NCBI RefSeq assembly: GCF_003260125.1
Contig: NZ_QHKO01000002.1
Coordinates: 310,001 to 374,000 of the forward strand
Length of the DNA: 64,000 nt
Reading direction: 5' to 3'
Source: Lujinxingia litoralis
Lineage (GTDB): Bacteria; Myxococcota_A; Bradymonadia; Bradymonadales; Bradymonadaceae
Shown one piece after another: positions 38,673 to 48,200 of the stretch. The notes under the pieces were generated by a model that ran no database searches, was not told where the DNA came from, and saw only the letters and a program-made list of their open reading frames with translations. A program made the translations under genes and the position numbers. Position 1 is the stretch's first letter; each line of letters begins with the position of its first letter.

Positions 38673-39296
38673 TCAGTCGTTCCGGCGCAGGTGCGCCAGC
38701 AACGTTCGCGCCATAAGTTCGGTCTGCGCCGTTGAGGTCTTCACCCGCTGGCGGAAGATGTTGAACATGATGACCGCAGGAATCGCCACCATCAGCCCCA
38801 CGCCGGTGGCGACCAGCGCCTCCGAAATCGCCGCCATCACCGCCTGGTTGGCTTCTTCACTGGCTTCGCCCAGCGCGGCAAACGCGCCAATGATTCCCAG
38901 CACCGTGCCAAAGAGACCGATAAAAGGCGCGTTATTGCCCGTGGTGGCCAGCAGGCTGATAAGCTTCTCGTAGCGCGTGCGCTCCGAAGCCATCGCCCCT
39001 TTCATTAGATCTTCCACCGCTTCCGGTCCCCGATCCAGCCCCCGCATTCCAAAGAGCACCACCCGGGCCTCCATCGCGTCACTGCCTTCCAGCAGCGTGG
39101 CGGCGGCATCGAAATCGTCGCTTCGCAGGCGCTCCTCAAACTCCAGGCGCAGCCGATGCACGTCGACCTTTCGCTGCTGAAAAAAACGCAACTTCTCAAG
39201 GACCACATAAACATTGGCAAAGCTCAACAAAATCAGCAGCCAGAGCACCCATTCGGCACCCACCAGCGCAAAATCCAACAGGATCTCGGTTAACAT
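38673..39296 (-). CDS. exbB: ExbB/TolQ proton channel protein
   Basis: 207 aa from the ATG at 39296. A first membrane helix (WVLWLLILLSFANVYVVLE) is followed by a cytoplasmic loop (about 55-125) and the paired helices with LLATTGNNAPFIGLFGTVLGIIGAF, the MotA/TolQ/ExbB hallmark. VMAAISEALVATGVGLMVAIPAVIMFNIF completes the domain. An in-frame start upstream would add an unrelated Arg-rich stretch and is rejected. It is the first gene of the exbB-exbD-tonB operon. Confidence 0.93.
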   Translation of the reverse strand: MLTEILLDFALVGAEWVLWLLILLSFANVYVVLEKLRFFQQRKVDVHRLRLEFEERLRSDDFDAAATLLEGSDAMEARVVLFGMRGLDRGPEAVEDLMKGAMASERTRYEKLISLLATTGNNAPFIGLFGTVLGIIGAFAALGEASEEANQAVMAAISEALVATGVGLMVAIPAVIMFNIFRQRVKTSTAQTELMARTLLAHLRRND

Positions 39297-39476
39297 GGTC
39301 GTCTCTCTACATCCGTGAGGTCTTGAGTTCGAATAAGGGCCAGACCAACGACGTGCACGTGGAGCGTTTGCCGTAGCGGCCGACAGGGATAACATAGCGG
39401 GCGATGGAACAAAATCCGAAGCCTACCGGAGTTAGTCCCGGGAGGCTTCAAGTCGAACCATTTATTCGGAGCGTAC

Positions 39477-40451
39477 ATGCGTCCCCTCAAAGCCCCAACC
39501 CCACCTTCTCTTTCTCCGGCAGTCGCTGTGGCACTCGGAGCCTGTAGCCTGCTGGTGGTCGGAGCGCTGATGTGGCGCACCTTCGGCCCGCCTCCCCAAC
39601 CCGACTGGGCGGCTGAAGACGCCGCCCAGATCCGCAGCGGCTCCCACTTCCCCGCCCTTTCCGTCGACGTTGAACACCTGGCAGCCTCTCGCCAGGCTCA
39701 CTACCATACCGTCGAGCTCTCCTCGGACCAGCGTGCCCAGCACCACGCCCTGATGGAGGCGGTTGTCGCCGCCAACCGTGCTCAGTTTACCGACGCCGAA
39801 GCAATCGATGCCCGGGCGCTTCAGGGGCGCATCGACACCTTAAGCTCGGCGCTTCTACCGGCAACCGGCCCCCGCGGGTTTGTGCCGCTGGCCGAACCAA
39901 CGTTTGAGGCCTGCGCCTCGGGCCTTGAAGAGCTGCTCGACGCGATCCGTCGCGGAGCGCTCACGTTACACGAGGCATCGACCGCCCCGCCGGCCAAACG
40001 CTTTGAATCCTATCGCGATCATTGCGGCAACGTGCTGCCCATGTTGCGCGAGCGCGCCTTGATCACCGAAGACGCCCGGTGGAGCTACGCATCCAGCCCC
40101 TATATCTTCAGCGTGCTTCAGCGCTACCGCTTTGCCGACATCATCCACACCCGCCAACCGCTGCGCCTGCAACTGGCCCCGTACGAGCTCCAGCTTCTGA
40201 CACGCTGGCGCATCGAAGATCCCAACGCCTTTGACGTACGCACGCGTCGGCGCCACCTCGCCCGCGCCACAGACTTGCTGCCTGACTACGATGTTCCCCT
40301 GGCGCGCACTCGCCTCGACGCTCACGGCAAAGCGCTAAGCGAAGCCCTCCCGCACTTTCGCGATCTCGTCGAGTCCCATCCGGACACCCCTCGCTACCGC
40401 GATCTTCTGCGCGAACTTGAGCACCAGGCGGCCCAGACACCAAAAAACTAG
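39477..40451 (+). CDS. Hypothetical protein with N-terminal membrane anchor
   Basis: 324 aa; no family recognised. The ATG has GGAG five bases upstream. One membrane helix (about 14-32, AVAVALGACSLLVVGALMW) is followed by a soluble, presumably periplasmic domain rich in Ala, Leu and Arg helices, with three cysteines (one in FEACASGLEELL, one in YRDHCGNVLP). The C-terminal 60 residues look like a helical hairpin (LSEALPHFRDLVES...LLRELEHQ). It is divergent from exbB, so the shared 180-bp region probably contains both promoters. Function unknown. Confidence 0.75.
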   Translation: MRPLKAPTPPSLSPAVAVALGACSLLVVGALMWRTFGPPPQPDWAAEDAAQIRSGSHFPALSVDVEHLAASRQAHYHTVELSSDQRAQHHALMEAVVAANRAQFTDAEAIDARALQGRIDTLSSALLPATGPRGFVPLAEPTFEACASGLEELLDAIRRGALTLHEASTAPPAKRFESYRDHCGNVLPMLRERALITEDARWSYASSPYIFSVLQRYRFADIIHTRQPLRLQLAPYELQLLTRWRIEDPNAFDVRTRRRHLARATDLLPDYDVPLARTRLDAHGKALSEALPHFRDLVESHPDTPRYRDLLRELEHQAAQTPKN

Positions 40452-40530
40452 CCCCATACGATCAAAACAACCACCAGACTGCCAATCCATCGCTTTTTCG
40501 GCGTCCTTCAAATTCTCTTCCAAAACCTTA

Positions 40531-40559
40531 TTGACACTCCGTGAGACCATCCGTATACA
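40531..40559 (+). promoter_or_regulatory. Strong promoter of the tRNA-Ala pair
   Basis: TTGACA (40531-40536), exactly 17 bases, then TATACA (40554-40559). The first tRNA starts 38 bases later, as expected for a stable-RNA promoter with a short leader. Confidence 0.8.
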
Positions 40560-40596
40560 TGCTCCCCGTTGGCGCAACGAGCCAACCATCCCAATC

Positions 40597-40669
40597 GGGG
40601 CCGTAGCTCAGCTGGGAGAGCGCGTGACTGGCAGTCACGAGGTCGTGGGTTCGATCCCCATCGGCTCCA
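40597..40669 (+). tRNA. tRNA-Ala (GGC)
   Basis: 73 bases. The acceptor stem GGGGCCG/CGGCTCC carries the G3-U70 pair that identifies alanine tRNA. The D-arm is GCTC/GAGC, the anticodon stem CGTGA/TCACG with loop CTGGCAG gives anticodon GGC (codon GCC), and the T-arm is GTGGG/CCCAT. The 3' CCA is not encoded. Confidence 0.97.
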
Positions 40670-40694
40670 TACAATTCAATTCCCTTTTTCATCC

Positions 40695-40767
40695 GGGGCC
40701 GTAGCTCAGCTGGGAGAGCGCGTGACTGGCAGTCACGAGGTCGTGGGTTCGATCCCCATCGGCTCCA
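40695..40767 (+). tRNA. tRNA-Ala (GGC), second identical copy
   Basis: Identical over all 73 bases to the copy 98 bases upstream and co-transcribed with it. The spacer between them differs from the flanks of the other copy, so only the tRNA is duplicated. Confidence 0.97.
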
Positions 40768-40775
40768 TAAGAAAT

Positions 40776-40816
40776 AAAAAGCGGGCCCTTCGTTTCGACG
40801 AAGGGCCCGCTTTTTT
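40776..40816 (+). terminator. Terminator of the tRNA-Ala transcript
   Basis: Eighteen-bp stem (AAAAAGCGGGCCCTTCGT and its complement) with a TTCG loop and a T-run. Confidence 0.93.
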
Positions 40817-40855
40817 ATGTCCGCAAAAGCCCCCTTTGCGTTCTCGTTATCTCAC

Positions 40856-40892
40856 AAAAAAGCCCCCGACCCATGAAGTCGGGGGCTTTTTT
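40856..40892 (-). terminator. Terminator after the Bax-inhibitor-1 gene
   Basis: AAAAAAGCCCCCGAC / GTCGGGGGCTTTTTT with loop CCATGAA; A- and T-runs on both sides mean it can act in either direction. It lies 64 bases past the stop of the leftward gene. Confidence 0.88.
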
Positions 40893-40956
40893 GAGTTTCG
40901 GCCCTGGCCCGCACCCGGCGGCTCATCACTACATCCGAGTCGGTACGCCAGCGAGC

Positions 40957-41703
40957 TCAGTCGCGCGACATCATCAGAATGCGCAGGATGTACCAGAAGA
41001 GCATCCCGATGGAGCTAAAGAGCGCCAGCGCCGCGGCCACATGCTGATCGGTCCGATAGACGTGCACCATATTCGAAGTCTGATAGACGATCATCGCCGC
41101 CGACAGCCCTACCATCGCGATCGAGAACCCCAACCCCAGCGAGAAATTAAAGAGCGTCCCGGCGACAATCGCCCCCAGCGCCACCAGGCTTCCCACCGCC
41201 AGGCCCACACGCAGAATCGAAAAGTCTTTACCCGTGATAAAGACCACCGCCGTCATACCGGCAAACACGATCAACGTGAGCAGCCCGGCGTGCAAAAGCA
41301 CCGATGAACCGATCTGATACTGCGCGACCAGGATCATGGGCGTGAGCAACACGCCGTAGGCCGAGACGCCGACCACAAGCCCCAGGTATTGCAGGGGCTT
41401 TGAATGCACGTGGGCCGCCATCCAGTCCCCCAACCAGCTCGCGCCGATGAACAACGCCAGAATGATCAACCAGTTGGTGCTGAACATGAAGTTGAGAACC
41501 GGCTCAGCCAGCGGCGAATTCAGAAAAAGACCGATAAACGCCACACACATCAGAACCGCCGCGCTCAGGTGCGCGTAGGTCCGTCGCAGAAAGGCCTGAC
41601 GCTCCTCGGGCAAAGCCTGGCTGACCACATGAGCGCCCCCCTGCTCCGTCTCCCAGCCGTCCTGACCACCACCGCCATCGTATCCTTGATAATCTCGATG
41701 CAT
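40957..41703 (-). CDS. Bax inhibitor-1 (BI-1/YccA) family membrane protein
   Basis: 248 aa from the ATG at 41703, which has AGGAGG eight bases upstream; a start at 41766 is less likely. After a polar N-terminus with Gly/Asp/Tyr, seven hydrophobic segments follow. The family signature is visible in TGKDFSILRVGLAVGSLVALGAI and in the C-terminal SMVHVYRT-like loop (MIVYQTSNMVHVY). Known members act as ion (mainly Ca2+) leak channels or modulate membrane proteases such as FtsH (YccA). It is monocistronic and divergent from the DUF4159 gene. Confidence 0.92.
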   Translation of the reverse strand: MHRDYQGYDGGGGQDGWETEQGGAHVVSQALPEERQAFLRRTYAHLSAAVLMCVAFIGLFLNSPLAEPVLNFMFSTNWLIILALFIGASWLGDWMAAHVHSKPLQYLGLVVGVSAYGVLLTPMILVAQYQIGSSVLLHAGLLTLIVFAGMTAVVFITGKDFSILRVGLAVGSLVALGAIVAGTLFNFSLGLGFSIAMVGLSAAMIVYQTSNMVHVYRTDQHVAAALALFSSIGMLFWYILRILMMSRD

Positions 41704-41969
41704 CCTTCGTCCTCCTGATAAGTTTGAGTCCATATTCGGACCGACCAAAAGGTCGACCGAAAGCAATCCAGCAAAAAACTCGGGGGCTGATCCTTTCTAT
41801 TTCACCTCCCGAGGTGTCGCCAAAGAGATATCGAGTTAAGTTGTCGGCAGCAACTCCGCTCCGACCTACCAAAGAACCTTGGGGAATGCCCTCCCCGGGG
41901 CGCCCTGTTGAGCCGGTGTCCGGGCGAGTTTGCCCCGAACATCACTGACATCGATAGCGACGGCTTTCC

Positions 41970-42734
41970 ATGAACCGACGTCACTTTTTGAAACTCTTGA
42001 GCGTCGCCCTGGCCGGCTCGACGTTGCCCTTAAACCTCAACGCCTTTGAGCGTCAGCACCAGGTCGGCATCGCCCGGCTTCGCTACCAGGGGGGCAATGA
42101 CAATCCGCGCCCCGGCGCTCTCCGACGGCTCCTTCAGGAAGTCGGGCGACATACCAGCGTGGAGGTAAACCCGGTCGTCTCCGAAATCTGGGGACGGCGC
42201 GAGGAGCTTTTTCTGCACCCGATGATCGCCATGGCCGGCGACCGGGGATACGACCCACTCCCCGACGAGGTGATCGAGAACTTGCGCCTCTACCTGAGCT
42301 CCGGTGGATTCCTTTACATCGACTCTGCCGAAGGCCTCACAGACGGGCCTTTTATGGAATCGGTGCGTCGCGACCTCGCGCGAGTCTTTCCCGACCGCCC
42401 CATCGCCACGGTCCCGCGCGACCACACCGTGCACAAGTCCTTCTACCTCATCGATCGACCGGTGGGCCGTCTCGACATCGCGGCCAACCTGGAGGGCATC
42501 TTCGACGAGGAGCGCGCCTCGGTGCTGATCAACCCCAACGATCTTCTGGGCGCACTGGCCCGTGACGCTTTCGGAGGCTGGGAGCACCAGGTCAGCCCCG
42601 GTGGCGACCGGCAGCGCGATATGGCCCAGCGCCTGGCCGTCAACATCGTGCTCTATGCCCTGACCATCGACTACAAGGCCGACCAGGTCCACATCCCCTT
42701 TATTCTGCGACGTCGACGCTGGCGCGTCGACTAG
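41970..42734 (+). CDS. DUF4159 protein with Tat signal
   Basis: 254 aa. The N-terminus MNRRHFLKLLSVALAG is a twin-arginine signal (R-R-H-F-L-K), so it is exported folded. The rest matches DUF4159: IARLRYQGGNDNPRPGALRRLLQEV, then FLYIDSAEG...FMESVRRDLARVFPDRP and LINPNDLLGAL. The family adopts a flavodoxin/GATase-like fold; its role is unknown but it accompanies vWA/GATase-like membrane proteins and MoxR ATPases. The next gene starts 19 bases later and encodes such a protein. Confidence 0.88.
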   Translation: MNRRHFLKLLSVALAGSTLPLNLNAFERQHQVGIARLRYQGGNDNPRPGALRRLLQEVGRHTSVEVNPVVSEIWGRREELFLHPMIAMAGDRGYDPLPDEVIENLRLYLSSGGFLYIDSAEGLTDGPFMESVRRDLARVFPDRPIATVPRDHTVHKSFYLIDRPVGRLDIAANLEGIFDEERASVLINPNDLLGALARDAFGGWEHQVSPGGDRQRDMAQRLAVNIVLYALTIDYKADQVHIPFILRRRRWRVD

Positions 42735-42753
42735 GCCTTTTACGGAGCGCTTC

Positions 42754-45090
42754 ATGCTTCAACTCTCCGAATACAATGCCCGCGATCTCCTCTGGCTGGG
42801 CGACTGGAGCCCGGGCTGGATCGCCGCGCTGGGGGTGCTCGGACTGGCCGTGCTCCTCTTCAGCGCCTACGACCTGCGGGACATGCGCGCGCACCGACGC
42901 CTCACCCTGATCGGGCTGCGCGCGGCGGTCTTCGGCCTGGCCGTGCTCATGCTCCTGGAGCCGGCCCTCGATCTGAAAAAAGTCTCCAAAGTAAAGAACC
43001 ATGTCGCCGTGCTCGTCGATACCAGTCAGACGATGAACCTGGACATTGCCGAGTCTGATCAACGCCGCATCGACCGCGCGCACGAAGCCCTGGAACGCCT
43101 CCGCCCGATGTTCGAGGCCGACAGCGAAGACCATCACTTTGACATCTTTACCTACGGCGACGAGCTGCGCCCGACCACCCTGGACGCCGCACTCAGCGCC
43201 CCGGCCGACGCCTCCCGCGCCGATTTAAGCGCCGCCCTGACCCGCCTACCCGAGCACTATCAGGGCAAAGATCTCGGCGGCATCATCGTCCTCAGCGATG
43301 GCATTGACACCGGCGCCATTGGCCGACGAGTGCGCCGCGGCGAACCCCTGGACGAAGCATCCACCGAGATTCTTAAGGCACTTCAGGCGCCGGTACATAC
43401 CCTGGCCGTGGATGCCGACGCCGGCATGCGTGATGCCGCGGTGACGCGCGTCCTTCACGACGACTTTGCCTTCGTGCACAACTCCCTCAGCGTCGAAGTG
43501 GAACTTCACTTCAGCGGCCTGGGCACCCAGACTGTCCCTATCACCCTGCGACGCGATGGCGAGATCCTCCAATCCCAAAGCGTACAAATCCATCCCGAAG
43601 AACGCCGCTACAAGGTGGAGTTCGAATTTGTCCCTCGCCAGATTGGTAAAGAAGTCTACACCGTAGACGTGCCCCACTTCGACGACGAAGCCCTGCTGGA
43701 GAACAACACCCAGCACTTCGTGTTGCGGGTGATCCGCGACAAAGTTCGGGTGCTCCAGGTAGTAGGCCGCCCAAGCTGGGATCAACGTTTTTTGCGGCAG
43801 CTTCTTAAGCGCAATCCCAACGTCGATCTCATCAGCTTCTTCATCCTGCGCACCGACGACACCCCGCAGCTGGTGCCGCGCGATGAGATGAGTCTGATTC
43901 CCTTTCCCACCGATGAACTCTTTAACAGCGAGCTGGGCAGCTTTGATCTGGTGATCTTCCAGAACTTTAACTTCGGGCCCTACAACATGGCGCGCTACCT
44001 GCCGGCGATCGCCGACTACGTCCGCCAGGGAGGAGCATTTGCGATGATCGGGGGCGACCTTTCCTTTGCCAGTGGCGGATACGCTCGAACCCCAATTGAG
44101 TCTCTTTTACCTGTGGAACTCCCTCCCGCAGGCCCCGGCGCCACGATCACCCAGAGCGAACACTTCACCCCCGAACTCACCGAGGCCGGGCACCGCCACC
44201 CCATCACCCAGCTGGCCTTTGATCCGGAGCAGAACCGCGAACTCTGGGCGTCTCTGCCCGCTCTCCAGGGCACCAACATCGTCACTGGCCCCTCCCCCGG
44301 AGCCACCGTACTGGCGACGCACCCCACGCTGACCTACGGCGGGAAGCCTATGCCCGTCATCGCCGTAGCGGAACGCGGCGAAGGCCGCGTGCTGGCCATT
44401 ACCAGCGACTCCACCTGGCGCTGGGGCTTTGAACACCTGGCCCAGGGAGGTACCCCCCGCGAGTATCAGATGTTCTGGAATAGCGCGATTCGCTGGCTTA
44501 TCCAGGATCCCGAACTCAAACTGGTGCGTCTGGATGTTCACGATGACATCGCCGGGCCGGGGCAACCCGTCGATGCCTCAATTCGCGTCTTCAAACCCGA
44601 CTACAGCCCGGCGGCCAACGCCACGGGACGAGTCGACGTATTTGCCGCCCCGGCCGGACAACCCGCATCCGACACGCCCCCCACTCGCCAGGCCCTCCTG
44701 AGCGTCGACTTTCAGACCGACGCCTCGGGCGAACATCAGCTCGATCTGAGCCTTAAGGAACCCGGCGTCTATCACCTGAGAGCCGAGGTAGAAACCTCCT
44801 CCGGCACGCTCAGCGACGAGAACCTTGTCCTGGTGGTGCCAGATGTCGAGCAACTCCGCGACATCGTGCCCCGCAACAAACTCCTGGCCCAGATCGCCAA
44901 ACACACCCGGGCCTACCACACCCTTCTCCCCGAACTTGACCCGGGCGCCCTCTCCTTTAACGCTCCCCGTTTTGTCGAGATTCACCAGCGACGGGTCGTC
45001 CAACTCTGGGACAGCGCCCTGCTCTTCCTGGTGATACTCGGGCTGCTTGGCACCGAGTGGTCTCTGCGCCGACGGTGGGGGAGACTCTAG
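42754..45090 (+). CDS. Membrane protein with vWA-like and glutamine-amidotransferase-like domains
   Basis: 778 aa. Two membrane helices near 25-42 and 53-70 are followed by a vWA-like domain with the metal-site motif D-T-S-Q-T (HVAVLVDTSQTMNLD) and IVLSDGIDTG. From about 330 a GATase-1-like domain begins (VLQVVGRPSWDQRFLRQLL, FDLVIFQNFNFG, GGAFAMIGGDLSF), without an evident catalytic Cys. A beta-sandwich segment precedes a final membrane helix (LLFLVILGLLGTEWSL) at about 752-770. This domain order is typical of proteins co-encoded with DUF4159, DUF58 and MoxR, thought to act in envelope maintenance. It probably forms one operon with DUF4159. Confidence 0.85.
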   Translation: MLQLSEYNARDLLWLGDWSPGWIAALGVLGLAVLLFSAYDLRDMRAHRRLTLIGLRAAVFGLAVLMLLEPALDLKKVSKVKNHVAVLVDTSQTMNLDIAESDQRRIDRAHEALERLRPMFEADSEDHHFDIFTYGDELRPTTLDAALSAPADASRADLSAALTRLPEHYQGKDLGGIIVLSDGIDTGAIGRRVRRGEPLDEASTEILKALQAPVHTLAVDADAGMRDAAVTRVLHDDFAFVHNSLSVEVELHFSGLGTQTVPITLRRDGEILQSQSVQIHPEERRYKVEFEFVPRQIGKEVYTVDVPHFDDEALLENNTQHFVLRVIRDKVRVLQVVGRPSWDQRFLRQLLKRNPNVDLISFFILRTDDTPQLVPRDEMSLIPFPTDELFNSELGSFDLVIFQNFNFGPYNMARYLPAIADYVRQGGAFAMIGGDLSFASGGYARTPIESLLPVELPPAGPGATITQSEHFTPELTEAGHRHPITQLAFDPEQNRELWASLPALQGTNIVTGPSPGATVLATHPTLTYGGKPMPVIAVAERGEGRVLAITSDSTWRWGFEHLAQGGTPREYQMFWNSAIRWLIQDPELKLVRLDVHDDIAGPGQPVDASIRVFKPDYSPAANATGRVDVFAAPAGQPASDTPPTRQALLSVDFQTDASGEHQLDLSLKEPGVYHLRAEVETSSGTLSDENLVLVVPDVEQLRDIVPRNKLLAQIAKHTRAYHTLLPELDPGALSFNAPRFVEIHQRRVVQLWDSALLFLVILGLLGTEWSLRRRWGRL

Positions 45091-45287
45091 GCCTCATCGC
45101 TACCGACGATTTCATTGAGCGTACCCCGGGGCTGGTGTAGAGTGGCCGAGATGTCGGGGCTCAGCCCACGCCTGACACATCGGCGTGGAATTCGCTGGAC
45201 CCCTACTCGCCAGTCGTTCGCGAGTCTCCGGGTGGCGCGCTTTGCTCGCTCGGTCCATCCCAAATCTTCGTACAGCAGGTACCGTTC

Positions 45288-48200
45288 ATGGGAGAGATCA
45301 CTCCCGATGCCGTTGAGCTCAGATGTCCTGGCTGCGAGACCTACTTTCGCCTTACCCCCAAGAAGGGACGTCTACCGACGGGCGAAGTTCCCTGCCCTAA
45401 GTGTTTCACCGAAATCCCGGTGGAAAACGGGCGTAAGATCTTCCGCTCCGAGTCAGGCGCTGGCGACAGTAAGCCGGAGACCACGCCCCCCAGCTCCACC
45501 CCGGGTTTCGGCGTCGTGCCCCGCAAGAGCTCCGAGGCTCGCCTCGATGATGCCTCCGAAGATGCCATCGACCGACTCACCCGTCTGGCCGGCGATTTGC
45601 ACTCCGGGCCCAAAGCCACCATGGCCGGCCTGCCCGGCGGTGTGAACAACCCCTTTACCCGCGACGGGCATCTCGACAAAACGGCCTCGGTCGAAGCAGA
45701 CGTGCTCGACACCATGGCCCGAATTCAGGGCAACACCACCCGCAGTCCCTTTGATGCGCCCGCCTCTCGGGAAGAAGGTCTGGCCGAAAGCACCGACTCC
45801 GGAGCATGGCGCCAGGCCATTGAGCACGAGAGTTCCCCGGGGCTTCGCCGCGCCTCCATCGACACGACGACCGAGCTCCAATCCCGCAAAACGGTGGATT
45901 TGACCCGGCAGCCCCGCGTCTCTTCGGCCCAACTCAGGGAAACCGCCGAAAACCAGCGCGTACCGCGCTCCTGGGTCAGCAACACCGCAGACGCCGCTCG
46001 CGAAGACACCCTCGAAGGCGACGTGTCGTCGGACACAGATACCGCCGACCAGCCGCTTAAAAGCCAGGTGCTGGCAAGAATCCAGAGCAAACAACGCCTG
46101 GCCAGCCGACCCTCCGAGCCCTCGTCTTCCCCGAGCGATACACCGGCCCCGGGTCAGGCTCAAAAACTCTCCCTCGATAAGCTGCGTCCGACACTCTCCG
46201 ACGCCCTGGCGTCCGCACAAAGCAGCGCAGAAGCGCCTGCAAATGACGGCGACGACCAACCTTCGCTCGCTCGTCTCTTCAAAAAGGCCCAGCAACGTCG
46301 CGCCAGTCAGAACAGCGGCACCATCCCCGAGCTTCCCCTCTCTCGAAGCGAGCCTCCCTCGTTACCCACGGCACGCGCCCAGGCCCCGCGACGCCGTCCC
46401 GAGGATCTGCCGCCCTCGACCGAGCTGCCCGAAATCTCCGACGTCAAACCCGCCACCGATAAGGCTCAGCAGGGTCTTGCCGACCTCCTCGGAGACATCC
46501 CCGAGAAAGCTCCCGACGAGAGCGCCGAGACCCCTGATCATTCCGGGCTCTTCGACGGGTTTGGCGCGCCAGAAGGCGCGCCCCTTCCCGGGCGCCCCGC
46601 CCTCCCCGGCGTCTCCCGAGAACGTGGACAGACCACCAGCCAGTCCATGCTGGCGCGACTGCAGGCCCGCCGTCGCGACCCAAACGTCGACCCGATCGAA
46701 TTGGGCACCGCCGGCGAAACTCGCGGCAGCGGATATATCCGCCTGCCAACCTCCGAGATCCAGGACGTGCTCGGCCGGGGCAGCTACCGCCTGCGCATCG
46801 AAGACGTGATCTATGAGCCGGTCGATGAAGAAGGCCTCACTCAACTGATCAAAAGTGGCGTACTCCTGGGCGCCGAAGAACTCGCCGAAGCCGACGGAGA
46901 CTGGATGCCCGTCTCCGAGCACCCCGTCTTCGGGGAACTGCGACGCAAAATGGCCGCCGAGGCTCACAATGTCCTCTCCCGCATCGGCACCCCACGCCGA
47001 AAAGCCCCCCGGGAGGCACTGGCCCAGGCTCCCGAAACACCGGCCTTTGAACCGCCGCTCCCGGTGGAAGCATCTTCCAACTCGCTCGATTTTAGCCTGC
47101 TCGACATGGAGGAAAAGTCCTCCCAGACTCTCCATCAGGATGCCGCGCCCTCGCACGATGACATCGCGCCCTCCGGGGCCGAGATTGAGACCTCCGAGGA
47201 CATCTTCCCGGAGTCTCAACCGGAGCCCTCCGAGCCGGAACTCGATCCCTTCATGGAGCTCGAAGCTCCTGTCGACGAAGATTCGGCAGAGAAGGCTCCC
47301 GTCGAACGAGCTCTCGATGAGCCGTCTCTCGCCGAGACGCCCCTTGTAGATACTCCTCAACCAGAACCTGTACCCGCCGCCGTCACCAACGCCGCACCGC
47401 CCACCCGGCCCGACCCGAGCGCCTCTGCCTCGTTTGATGCACTGCCCACGCGCAAGAAGTCTTCGGCGAGCGTCGTTGCAGGCATCACGTTGGGGATTGG
47501 AGTGCTCGGTCTTCTTGGCCTGACCCTGACCACTCCGGGCCAGACCCTGGTAGAGGATACCACCGGTTGGAACCCCTCCTCACTCTGGGTGGACCACGAA
47601 ACGACCTCCCCCCAACAGGCCTCCTCTAGCGCAACCCCATCGGAAGATGCCCCTGCCCCCCCGGATGAGACCGCCAAAGCCGCGGATGGCGAACTCCTCA
47701 GCGAGCAGGCCGCCGACGAAGAGCAACCTGCCGCAGAGATGGCCGCCGGGCAACCAACCTTCGAAGAGCTTCATCAACGATGGCTACAGGGCGAAGGTGA
47801 GCTGGAGTTTCTCGCAAGTTTTGCCAACGCTGCCGAAGAGCGCGAAGCCTGGTCGATGGTGCGCCAGGCCAGCCTGGCGGCGCTAACGCTGGCTCCCGAC
47901 GACGAACGATTCACCAGCGCGTACCAACGCGCCCTTAAGCGCGACCCGGATCTGGACGCGTACAAGCCCATTTCCCTCAACAATCCGGCCGAACTCTCGC
48001 TGGTCGGTACCTACAACGTCGACACCCACCAGGGCCTGGTCTTTAAACTCTCGGACTCCGACGATGAACACGTCTTCAAACCGGCCCGGGAAGGCTGGGA
48101 AGACGGCTGGCGCATGGAAATCGCCGCCTGGCGCCTGTGCGAACTCATCGCCTGCAACTTCGCGATCCTCAAAACCACCCCTGCCATTCTGACGGCCGAG

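Noticed and set aside
40569-40770. Peptide containing AVAQLGERVTGSHEVVGSIP twice
   Set aside because: This is the well-known spurious translation of tRNA genes; the DNA is the two tRNA-Ala genes.
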